The notes under the pieces were generated by a model. It did no database searches. It was not told where the DNA came from and was given only the letters and a program-made list of their open reading frames with translations. A program made the translations under genes and the position numbers. This document shows, piece after piece, positions 48,120-57,700 of a DNA stretch of 64,000 bases. The stretch is from Strix aluco. Lineage: Eukaryota > Chordata > Aves > Strigiformes > Strigidae. Where the stretch lies: NCBI RefSeq assembly GCF_031877795.1, contig NC_133938.1:11936920-12000919 (forward strand), given 5' to 3'. Each line of letters begins with the position of its first letter. The first letter of the stretch is position 1.

Positions 48120-49213
48120 TATAGTGGGTTTGTGTGGCAAGGTTTTGGTGATGGGGGTCTACAGGGGTGGCTTCTGTGAGAAGCTATTGGAAGTTTCCCC
48201 TATGTCCGATGGAGTCAACATCAGCCAGCTCCAAGACGGACCCGCTGCTGGCCATGGCTGAGCCCATCAGCGACGGTGGCAGCATCTCTGGGATAACATA
48301 TTTAAGGAAGGGGGAAAAGAAACTGTGGGACAGTAATTGAAACCAGAGAGAGGAGTGAGAATATGTCAGAGAAACAACTCAGCAGACACCAAGGTCAGTG
48401 AGGAAGGAGGGGGAGGAGATGCTCCAGGCACCAGAGCAGGGATTCCCCGGCAGCCCGTGGTGCAGCCCATGGTGAGGCAGCTGTGCCCTGCACCCATGGA
48501 GGTTAATGCTGGAGCAGAGATCCACCTGCAGCACGGGGAGGACCCCATGCCAGAGCAGGTGGATGCACCTGAAGGAGACTGTGACCCCGTGGGAAGCCCA
48601 CGCTGGATCAGGCTCCTGGCAGGACCTGTGGCCCCGTGGAGAGAGGAGCCCACGCTGGAGCAGGTTTGCTGGCAGGACTGGTGACCCCATGGGGGACCCA
48701 CACGGGAACAGTTCATGAAGACCTGCAGCCCATGGGAAGGACTCACATTGGAGAAGTTCATGGAGAACTGTGTCCTGTGGGAAGGACCCTATGCTGGAGC
48801 AGGGGAAGAGTGTGAGGAGTCCTCCACCTGAGGAGGAAGGAGCAGCAGAGACAACGGGTGATGAAGTGACCACAACCTCCATTCCCCGTCCCCCTGTGCC
48901 ACTGTCAGGAAGGAGGTAGAGAAATTGGGAGTGAAGTTAAGCCCAAGAAGAAGGGAGGGGTGAGGGGGAGGTGTTTTAAGATTTGTTTTATTTCTCATTA
49001 CCCAACTCTGATTTGATTGTCAATAAATTAAGTTACTTTTCCCAAGCTGAGTCTGTTTTGACTGTGATGGTAATTGGTGAATGATGTCTCCCTGTCCTTA
49101 TCTCCACCCACAAGCCTTTCGTTATATTTTGTCTCCCATGTCCTGTTGAGGAGGGGGAGTGATATAACGGCTTTGGTGGGCATCTGGTGTCTAGCCAGGG
49201 TCAAACCACCACA
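48120..49213 (+). mobile_element. solo LTR 2 of an avian endogenous retrovirus, 1094 bp
   Basis: Flanked by a perfect 5-bp duplication CCTGG (48115-48119 and 49214-49218). The 3' end is CCACCACA; the 5' end TATAGTGG is its inverted partner TGTGGTGG with two G-to-A changes. Body wording such as GTGTGGCAAGGTTTTGG, ATAACATATTTAAGG (a TATA-like site) and repeated GCTGGAGCAGG units matches a long LTR I recall from many bird genomes. An AATAAA-type signal near 49022 gives plus orientation. Frames up to 167 codons on both strands arise from the internal Gly/Pro-coding repeats and are not genes. No internal proviral sequence is present. Confidence 0.87.
48400..48830 (+). repeat. degenerate internal repeats of LTR 2
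   Basis: Units of roughly 35-60 bases recur around CCCATGG/CCCGTGG and GCTGGAGCAGG. They explain the long open frames here. The same unit type occurs in LTR 3. Confidence 0.7.
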
Positions 49214-49218
49214 CCTGG

Positions 49219-50460
49219 GCTTGTTCAGATTGTGCTGGGTGCTTCTCTTCTTCCCAGCTGCTCTAGTCTCTTATGTCCATTTTTTTTTCTTTTCCAGGAA
49301 GCACATTTGAAAAATATTCATCAAAACCCATCATCCTGTCTTGGGGCAGAGATCCTTGTTGTTCCTGGTATTCAGTTTCATGGAGAAACTTAGCTGGTTT
49401 AATAGGGATCTTAAAAAAGGGTGGAGATTATGCCTGTCGATGTAATGTAGAGTATAAGGAAACGTAACAGCATGGTGTAATGGATGGTTTGGACTTCTAG
49501 AATTATGTAATAATAAAAGAAAAGAAATGTCAAAGTGGTAAAGTGAAAAGAAATATACTATTTTTATTTGGGAATATGTCATTAAATGAAAAAAATCAGT
49601 GAGCTAAACTTTTTGTCCCAGCTTAGGTCAAAAATCATATTTTTTGAAACCTCAGAATTTCCCAAGGGACACAAATTCCTTTATTATTATTTTTGGCCAG
49701 CTGTCTTCCATATGACTGCCCGTGAAAAGTATTTTATCTCAAGTTAAAATCCCACACATAAAAATGTCTCTCTACCTTCCAGCAGGTGTGCTTGTCCTAT
49801 GGGAAGATTTGCTTTATCAGCAATTTGTTCCTCCAGGAGAAACGCTTAATTTTAGATGTTTTTTCCATTTACACTTAGAGTTCAAGACACTTGAGCAGCG
49901 GCTCAGTATTGGGTGGCCTGTGCAGGCGTCAGAACCCTTCCTTTATACACTGGAACCCTATTAGCTAAAATACTGGCAAAGAGATTTTGGTGAAGTGGGT
50001 TTTTTTAATGTCCCATTAAAAATGTTTAAAATGTTTAAAAATGTCCCATTTCACTGCTGTTGATGCCCTCACTTTGAAATACAGCTTTCCCATGACGACA
50101 TAGCTGTAAAACACATTCAACTTTTTATTTTTTTTAATTTTTTTTTACTAGTTAGCAATGGAGTTTTGCTATAGCCATTAAAATATAAAGAATAAACTGC
50201 ACCCAACTGTACAATATTTTTTTACCAGCATTTATAGTGACAATATAAACTGTGAGGGTTAAGCCTGAATTTTTTTGTGGATGGCATTGGAATATCAAGA
50301 TTAAGTATACAGTGCAAGCACAACGGTTTTATGACATACAATAATGTAAAAAAGGTTGTATTTCTTTAGCAAATTGACATCACTGTTTGTCCTTCTTTCT
50401 TTGTACTTCTTGGGTCTGATTTTTAGGAGCAAGAGTTGGAAAAGGCATGGTAGATGATTC
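49219..50460. other. intergenic sequence, nothing recognised
   Basis: AT-rich, with short T and A runs and a small local duplication (AATGTTTAAA twice at 50019-50041). No element recognised. Confidence 0.5.
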
Positions 50461-50464
50461 AGTG

Positions 50465-50645
50465 CAGCTTCCTTGAACCGGAATCGGGTTGGCACCAACG
50501 GGATGTTTTACGGTGCTGTTAAGTGGCTGGTTTCATGGTTCCCACCGCTCCTCTTGGGAGGTGATCCCACAATTTAATGCATCGTAGCCTCAGGAAATTT
50601 CTCCTGATGTTCAGCCTATGTTTTCCTTCAGTCAAACATCTTGTA
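50465..50645 (-). mobile_element. CR1 LINE 3' fragment, minus orientation
   Basis: On the minus strand the words AGGCTGAACATCAGGAGAAA, TTTCCTGAGG, GGGATCACCTCCCAAGAGGA and GCGGTGGGAA follow the order of the CR1 3' region ('ggctggacatcaggaaaaacttcttcact ... tcccaagagaggtggt'). Truncated and diverged, with no recognisable 3' octamer tail. Confidence 0.55.
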
Positions 50646-51529
50646 GAAATGCTCTGGTGAGTGGTTGTTTTATTTTGTGCTTTGGTGCTGACATCTTCCT
50701 GACACACGTAGGTAGTTTTTCTGCTCATCCCACATTCAAAATGGGGGTAAGGGGCAAAAGCTGGATTCACTGGGCACTTTCTAGCCTCCTTCCTACCCAA
50801 AACACCTACCCAGGTGTGCCCCTGCTTTCTGAACCACGCACATTGGTGGTAGTTTCCTGTGTGCCTGGGGCCGTTGCACTGGACCCATGCAGAGGGGAAC
50901 CTTGGTGGTGTGCAGCCCAAACTACACAGTTGTTTGCATTTGCTTTGCATTTCATTGCATCCTCTTTCACTTTGGAGACACGACCAGCCCATCTGGCCAG
51001 TTTTGTACAGCACCTTGCATGTTCAGTCAATGTGAGGTCCAGATGGGACCATTGTGTCCAACTCAGCATAGGCTACAAAAATGTGATGCTCCTATGTATC
51101 AAACCCCAGAGCTTTGCCCAAATCCAAGCTCCAGCAGATCTTCTACAGACGTCCCGTCCTGATCTGAAATGTCCAAGGCTCCCCGGTCCTCTGTGAATAC
51201 TGCCCAGTCACTAGCCATTTTCTGATGTCCTGCTATGTTTTTCTAATACACTTTATTTCCTAGCCTGCCAAAGTGTCCCTCTCACCTCTGTTTTAACTGG
51301 AAAAGGATTTCCACCCCATGGCCCTGATTCCTGCTGAATTAATGGTTTTTGAACTGAATCAGCACATTTGAAGTTAAAACAGATCCCCACTGAGTCTGTA
51401 CATTTTTATTACTGTGCAAGGAGTGCTTAGGAAAATAAAAGGAACAAGAAAGCCCTGAGAGTGGACCACCCTGTTGAGGGGGGAAACACAGAAATCAAGC
51501 ATGTTTATATGAGTGATATTTATAGGGTC

Positions 51530-51910
51530 AAGTGACAAATATTGTACAAGGCCTTGGAGCCCAGCTCAGGAATACCACGTACCAGTCTGGGCGCTCGTGC
51601 TCAAGGAAATTTAATTGAAACTGGAGCAGGTGCAGAGGAGGTCTACTAAGATGGTATGGGAAATGGAAAGCCAAAGTGGTGAGGAGACACGAGAATTATG
51701 TAGTTTGTTTAGCCCAGCAAAACAAAGATGACAAAGATGATGGGGACCTGAGAGCTGCCTACAGGTACATCAGGGGAGGGAAAAAAAAAACCAAGTTAAA
51801 GCTAAGGACCATTTTGCCAGAGTGTAAAGTAGCTGTGAATACATTTAATCTGGGAATTAGAGGAAGTTTCCCATCTATCAGACAGAGAAGACCTGAAGAA
51901 GACTTCGACT
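51530..51910 (+). mobile_element. CR1 LINE 3' fragment, plus orientation
   Basis: TGGAGCAGGTGCAGAGGAGG, CTACTAAGATGGTATGGG, GAGGAGACACGAGAATTATG, TTTAGCCCAGCAAAAC, GAGAGCTGCCTACAGGTACA and TCAGGGGAGGG follow the CR1 order 'tccagaggagggccacaaagatg ... tatgaggacaggctgagag ... gttcagcctggagaag ... gcctacaggtac'. An 80-codon frame inside it (51676-51918) is residual. It is more diverged than young avian CR1 copies. Confidence 0.6.
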
Positions 51911-54770
51911 CAGGTTAGCATGGGCAAGTAAACAAACATATTTGAAGATGGAGGTTGGTAAATTTACTGGGATGTTGGATGGGAAATTATATTACAAGAT
52001 GGAGGGGAACAGTTCAATATCCCCGGGACTCCTTTCCTGATCTATGCTCCCACACGTGGATTGCTTTTATGATCTGAAATCCTCTTTTGCCTTTCCTTTG
52101 CTAAGGACACCACCACCTTTAAAATCTCCTGTCCTTATCACCCAAGAGCCCTGTGCTGCATCTGCAAACCTCCTGGCCCCACAGAGCTGCAGTTGCTGCT
52201 GCTCCCAAATTCATCAAGGGGGTCACTGTCAAACAATGAGACACACTTACTCCCACCGGGGTTGAACGAGCTGCTTTCTTTCAAAACACCCTTTAATTGA
52301 CAGCTAGGAAGAGCTTTCCATGATGACAAGCTGTCATTAATATCATTCACCAGAATGATACCCCAGTGATAGTATATGTGTTTAGAAGAAAAGGGAGAGA
52401 GAAATCCTCTGCAAACAAATGTTTCAACAGAATACATGAACTGATCTGTGATTTCAAGAATGACAACATGAATATAAAAATGTACATTGTGAATATTAGT
52501 ATTCCCTTAAATATGTGTTCACGTTGGTTAATGAGTCCCACCGGTGGCGTTAGTAACTGAAGGATTTGGGTTGGCACGTTATTAACTTGTTAAGTAGAAA
52601 ACAGTGATACAAGACTACTTGTCATGTGTATTATAAGACATTTAAAAGTTTCATTCAGCATAAGCATCTGAACAGAACTAAAGGAGTCTCCTTTAAAATG
52701 AGGTGATGTTTCTGTGTGCTGTAATCATGCAAAATCCCATTGCTTTTAAAGGAGCTGTGCCCCATGGGCCCTGGGGAAGGAGGGACAGGGAGCAGGGCTG
52801 GGGAGGCGGTGGGTGGGAGCCCTCCCTCCTCCTCTCTGCTGACCCAGCAGCAAGCAGCGACCTGATACTTCATCTTCGGCTGGGATGGGCTCAGCCCGTT
52901 ATTCACACGGAGGATCCCCTGGAGCTGCCACGTGGGGTCAGGGGCTTTATTCTGTATTTTCTGCCTTAACCTGCCCCACTGATTTGCTGCCTTCTCGTAA
53001 AGCCCTGTCCATCCGCCAGCCCAGAGGTGACTGCACATCTGTGCTGAATGAAATGATGCTTTGTTAAGAAACTGATGGGGTTTTAAAACAAATAAAACTT
53101 GTAGGTAACTGTAGACCAGACTGCTACATCTGCTGGCAGCAGCACAGGGGATCCAGCTATAGGAAAGGGCTGCACATCTGGAAGCTTCGAGCTGCTCTTT
53201 CCGCCCAGGGTTCGAAGATAGTCCTTAGTGTAAATCAGGACAGCCCAGACACCGCCCCAGCATGGACCCTATTTCCTATGGGCTGCTTCTAGCCATCCCA
53301 AAATCTCTAAAGTAGGACAAAAAATTAAGACACGAGAGCTGCTCCTGAAACACACTTGCTCTCAGTCTCACAGAGGGTTGATTCTGTCGGTCCTGAGGCA
53401 ATGGGGTAGCAGGACTGGTATGGGCTGTGCTATCAGGAATAAATAAGGTGACCCTGATCAGCAACTATCAGTCAGCCCTTTTGGCCACTTTTCCCCATCT
53501 GCATGACCCAGTTTCTCAGCATTGCTTGCCCAGGGCCCCATGGTAGTTGTCCACCTTCACATTTCCCAGCTCTGCCACTGACTGAGTCCCTTGGAGAGGG
53601 GAGCTGTTTCCAGCAAGGATGCTACAGGGGCCATGTGCGTTGATGGGGAGGCCACAGCCTATCTATTGATCATCCTCGTTCATTTTTCCAGAAGCCTGGA
53701 GTAAGCCAGATTAATCTGTAAGTGACATTTTCAGTGGCCTGCAGTGTTCATTTGAGACATGCACAGGCTCAGATACAAACACTACAGAAACAGTGACAGT
53801 ATTTAATGAAACATGGCTCTCCTCAAACTGCTTTGGGTGCCTTCTTTGGCAACTGATAGCTGTGCCAGACAAAAAGACCTCTTTGAAAGTGCTGTTGCTG
53901 AAGGGAATCACACCGCTCTCCTGCAGTCTTTGGAGGACCAACTTGTACAGATCTCACAAGGGTCACTGAGGCTGGCAGAAGCCAGCATGTGGCCCCTGGT
54001 TATTGCAGATGCCCGGCTGGGAAAAGGGGTTCCCCCTCAAAAAAATGGGCAGGAGGAAATCTCCTGCTTGCTGTGCTGCCTGACAAACCTGGGAAACAGC
54101 ACAAGGCTTGGCTGATGAAAAAAGGACATGCACACATCTATGAGCCATTCATTGTTTGTCTAGACTGAGAAAAAAAATATTTTTTACTGCTAGATGCAGA
54201 GGTCAGCAGTGAAAAGGCCTCCTCTCTCTCATCCTCCTAGAAACACAGGCAGGCTGTGAGCCCTAAATTTCAAGCTTTGGAGTTGCAGCATAATTTCAAG
54301 CACATCTCAGCCAGTTTCCATCCCTGATAAGGAGGGGTAGGGACAGATCACTCAAAGAATGCCACAGTGCAAAGGCCCTCAATTTGCTCTCCTGGGCTCC
54401 TGGCAAACCATACGTCAGTCACCAAAGGCTTGACAAATCACAGCGATACAGCTAAGCTTAGAAGTAAAACTTCACATTATCCTTGCTTATGTGGGTGGGA
54501 GGCTGAGAGATGCCAAATCTAAGAGGGCTAAAGGAACTCTTTCTATTATTAAATGGTTTGCTGTTGGTATTTTTATAGTTCTGACATGGTACTTTCATGA
54601 TTCAGGCCTCCCAAGTTCAAGGCTGCATACAAACAGAACAAAAAGATAAATCCAGCCTCCAGAGTCAGCAATGCAATTAAAGGCAGGGGCACCAGGCAGA
54701 TTTGGCCAGGCAGCCAGGAAAGCACAAGCAGCCCGCCTTGTGTGGAGCGGCAGTCAGTGATATCTGCACT
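51911..54770. other. intergenic sequence, nothing recognised
   Basis: Unique DNA. A 100-codon plus frame at 53813-54115 and a 127-codon minus frame at 52655-53038 show no motif and no supporting splice or promoter signal. Confidence 0.5.
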
Positions 54771-54799
54771 CTGGCGCTTACCTTTGTCCAATATGTTAA

Positions 54800-54960
54800 G
54801 GCATGGTGCCAGAGAAAGGCTTAAGGGATGATTTGAAGAGGACAGCAAGATGACAGAGAGGTAAGACTGTTCCTGCCTGTGGGCAGAGGATGGGTGAGGT
54901 GACCTCTAGGATCCCTTGCAGTCCTCTTTGTGAGAGTCGGTGACTCTGAGTTTGCTCTTC
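54800..54960 (+). mobile_element. possible CR1 LINE 3' tail
   Basis: GGGTGAGGTGACCTCTAGGA followed by TCCCTTGCAGTCCTC resembles the CR1 tail wording 'gatgacctctagaggtcccttccaacc'. The terminal repeat is not recognisable. Confidence 0.35.
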
Positions 54961-55598
54961 GCACACATGTGGAGTATCAGGGACGGTGCAAAGGAGCTGC
55001 TGACTTGAGATGTGTAGGCATGAGTTAATGTGGGGAGCAAGGAAGGAAGCAAAGCAGGGAATGGCCCTAGCTAGTACACTTGTCAGTGCAGCTGTGCTTT
55101 CCAAGGATTACAGACGTGGCAGTAGGCTAAAGATTAGGTATCACTGAAGATAAGATGGGAGTGTCCTGGCTGAGGGTGCCAGCCACATGCGTGGAGAGGA
55201 GATGCCACAGCTTCGGGGTGTCTAGTGGAGACTGGGCAAGGTCCAGACACAGGTTTAGGATCAGAGAGCTGCATGAACACAGAAGAACTGGAAGCCTGTG
55301 ACTGATGTCCAAGTGAGGAGGAGAAAAGCCAGTCCCAGGCTTGCTGAGGGACTTTGACTTAATCCAAATCAAACAGAGGGAGGAAACACTGGCCAGCATC
55401 GGCTGTGGTTACTGGTGCAGCCCTACCTGGGCACTGTTAAGACCGACAAAGAGTCAGCAGTGTCAGCAGCATCGACGTGATCCAGAATGAAGTGAAGTAG
55501 TGCCGTGAGCCAGGCAGCAGTGGGGGTGAGGGGAGACCCCTGCAGAGGTGTCCCCCATGAGACCCACACCCACAGGCAGCACTGCCCCGGCACAGGGG
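54961..55598. other. intergenic sequence up to LTR 3
   Basis: Unique, moderately GC-rich. Minus-strand frames of about 90-100 codons without motifs. Nothing else recognised. Confidence 0.45.
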
Positions 55599-56592
55599 TG
55601 TCCTGGGTTTGAGTGAGTTGCAGGAGGTTTTGGTAGTGGGGGAGGGGGCTACAGTGGTGCACCCTTGTGAGGAGCTTCTCGAAGCTCCCCTGGCTCCAAG
55701 ACAGACCTGCCTTTGCACCAAGGCTGGGCTGATGAGCTGCACCTCTGCAATAACGTATTTAAGAAGGGAAACCTGAGAGGAGGAGTTGGAGTTGTGAGAA
55801 GGAGTTTCAAGAACAACATCTGTGTGAACACCGAGGTCAGTGGAAGAAAGGAGGAGAAGCGGAGGGACATGTTGCAGAGTCCCCCTGCAGCCCGTGGTGA
55901 GAGGGCAGGGCTGCCCCCCATGCCACCCATGGAGGTCACTGGTGGAGCAGATGTGGCCTGTGGGGGGCTCCATGCTAAAGCAGGTGACTGCGCCCAAAGA
56001 AGTCCGGGACCCTGGGGGAAGAAGAAGCCCCCGCTGTTGTAGTTCAGCACTGCGATGATTGCAACATGCGGGGGTGTCCCATGCCAGAGCAGCTTGGGAA
56101 ACGCTGTGGCCCATGGGAGGGACTCATGTTGAAGAGTTTGTGGAGGACTGTCTCCTGTGAGACGGGGACCACAGTGGAGCAAGGGGAGAATGCCAGATGT
56201 TCCCCCCTGCCCAAGGTGGAAGAAGCAGCAGGACTGACTGCACCCCCTCGCCGTTGGAAGTGAGGAGGTACAGAACTCAGGAGCAAAGCTGAGCCTGGGA
56301 AGAAGGGGGGGGTTGGGGGAAGGTGTTTTCAAGATGTGTTAATGCTTGTCATCGTCCTACTCTGTCTCTTAAGTGTTGTTGTTAGTGTCTGTATTAAATT
56401 TATGTTCTTTTTTTATTCCCCTAATGAGTCTGTCTTTTGCCTGTGACTATAATGGGCGAGTCATCCCTCTCTGTCCTTATCTCGATTCCTGAGACTTTTA
56501 CTTTATTTTCTCCTTCCCAGCGCTGGGGAGGGGGAAAGGGGGAGCGAGCGGCTGCGTGGTGCTCAGTTGTCCTCTGGGCTCAAAGCGCGACA
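55599..56592 (+). mobile_element. solo LTR 3, mosaic of LTR 1 ends and LTR 2 body, 994 bp
   Basis: It begins TGTCCTGGGTTTGAG and ends CTCAAAGCGCGACA. The flanks are AGGGG before and GGGGG after, a 5-bp duplication with one mismatch. The ends resemble LTR 1, including GAGCGAGCGGCTGCGTGGTG near 56542 against GAGCGAGCAGCTGCATGGTG in LTR 1. The body resembles LTR 2: GGAGGTTTTGGTAGTGGGG, a TATA-like ATAACGTATTTAAG near 55750, AAGGTCAGTG after a purine block, and GGAGCAG units. A TATTAAAT poly(A)-type signal lies near 56392. Minus frames of 225-227 codons across it come from the internal repeats. Its 3' end is about 330 bp from the ZNF143-like site of the next promoter. Confidence 0.8.
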
Positions 56593-56921
56593 GGGGGCCG
56601 TAGTCTCTCTCTGCTGCAGCCGTGGCGAAGTCCACACACGTATGATCTTACATTTACAGCTGACACTGGGTTTGCTGAAGGCCGGAGTTGCTGGAATCAG
56701 GGCTGAGCAGAGAGGGGAGGCCTCAGGGGACAGGGGGAGATGGCGCTGGGGGACATGAAGGGGTGACCCCGGGGGACACACGGGGAGAAAAGGGCGGTCC
56801 CGGGAGACACGAGAGAGTGAGCCGGTGGGGAGGGGAAGGGGCGGCCACCGCGGGCGCGGCGGCGGCGTCGACACGCGGCCACGCGGCGATGCAGGGCGAG
56901 GGGGCGGTGCGGCGGCGCCGA

Positions 56922-56940
56922 ACTACAGGCCCCAGCGTGC
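56922..56940 (+). promoter_or_regulatory. ZNF143-like binding site
   Basis: ACTACAGGCCCCAGCGTGC against the remembered consensus ACTACAATTCCCAGCATGC: 15 of 19 positions agree, with differences in the central three bases and one CpG position. ZNF143 sites usually lie within about 100 bp of the start of CpG-type promoters. Confidence 0.6.
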
Positions 56941-56961
56941 CCCGCGCGGCGGCGGGCCGTG

Positions 56962-56973
56962 TGCGCCTGCGCG
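56962..56973 (+). promoter_or_regulatory. NRF1-like binding site
   Basis: TGCGCCTGCGCG fits the NRF1 palindrome TGCGCATGCGCG with one mismatch. It stands 21 bp after the ZNF143-like site. Confidence 0.55.
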
Positions 56974-56974
56974 A

Positions 56975-57081
56975 GGGGGCGCGGCGGGGAGGAAGCCCCG
57001 CCCCCGGCGGCGGCAGGCGGCGCTGCGGTTGGCCGGCGGCGCTGCCGCTCAGAGCGGGGTCGGGGGTCAGAGTGCGCGGAG
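56975..57081 (+). other. probable first exon of the divergent gene (ERI3 by synteny)
   Basis: The exon end is set by GCGCGGAG/GTGAGTGG with GT at 57082-57083, a strong donor in the right place after the promoter elements. The start is not defined; 56975 is a guess from the promoter sites. An upstream ATG at 56889 lies before the ZNF143-like site and is probably not transcribed. In vertebrates ERI3, a 3'-5' exoribonuclease family member, is the expected neighbour transcribed away from RNF220. No ERI3 coding sequence, such as its DEDD exonuclease motif, is visible up to 64000, so identity is inference only. A possible second acceptor, CTCTCTGCCAG, ends at 57584. Confidence 0.45.
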
Positions 57082-57700
57082 GTGAGTGGCGGTGTTGGGG
57101 ACTCGTGGTGCGGAGCGTGTGCGGGGCGGGGGGGGCAGGGCCGGCCCCGGGCGGCCCCCGCCGCGGGGGGGGTGCGGTGGGGGCACGGCGCCGCTGGGCA
57201 GCGGGCGGCGGCACGGCCGTGGCGGGGCCCGGCCGGCGCGGGGGCCCGGCAGGCCTGGCGGAGGCGTGGGGCCGCCGTGGCCCGGGGTGGGGGGTGGAGG
57301 CCTGGCCTGGAGCGGAGAGGGGGGGGGAGGGCGCGGCCTGGCCCCCACCCCCCCCCCCACCCCCCCCGCGGCGGCGGGGCCTGCGCCGGGGCGGCGGCCC
57401 GCGGCCGGGGGGTGTGGGGTGGCGAGCCGGGCTGCGGGCCGGGGCGGGGCGGCGGCGGGGGTGTGGGGAGGCCGTTGGGGACGGGGGGGGCGGCCCCGGC
57501 CCGAGGGGAGGGCGCGGGGCGGTGGCGGGCAGGCGTGGCGGCGCCTCGCCCGCTCGACGCCGAGCCCCGGCTTCTCTCTGCCAGGGTTCAGGGCTGCCGG
57601 GCCCTCCGCTCCCCGGGCTCTGCCTTGGGTGGAAGTCTCGAGGGTGGCGGTGGCAGCGGTCCCCCAGGTCCCAGCTGGAGCGGGATCAGTCGGTGTTAGA

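Larger units (their letters stand above)
56700..57700 (+). promoter_or_regulatory. CpG island promoter of a divergent plus-strand gene
   Basis: Extreme GC and CpG density with an ordered set of promoter words. ACTACAGGCCCCAGCGTGC at 56922-56940 matches 15 of 19 bases of the ZNF143 (SBS) consensus. TGCGCCTGCGCG at 56962-56973 is an NRF1 site with one mismatch. The GC box CCCCGCCCCC is at 56996-57005. A GTGAGT donor follows at 57082. This is the layout of a housekeeping promoter reading to the right. Frames up to 396 codons here are Gly/Arg/Ala low complexity and run through the donor. Confidence 0.7.

Noticed and set aside
48366..48882. 115-167-codon frames on both strands
   Set aside because: Generated by the degenerate GGAGCAG/CCCATGG repeats inside LTR 2.
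53205..53220. GGTTCGAA resembling a tRNA B box
   Set aside because: No A box at the right distance and no acceptor-stem pairing; a single word occurs by chance.
55437..56332. 225- and 227-codon minus frames
   Set aside because: They are antisense to LTR 3 and produced by its internal repeat units; no retroviral protein is encoded.
41994..56592. A full provirus bounded by two of the LTRs
   Set aside because: The LTRs differ from one another, each has its own target duplication, and the DNA between them has no gag, pol or env-like frames.
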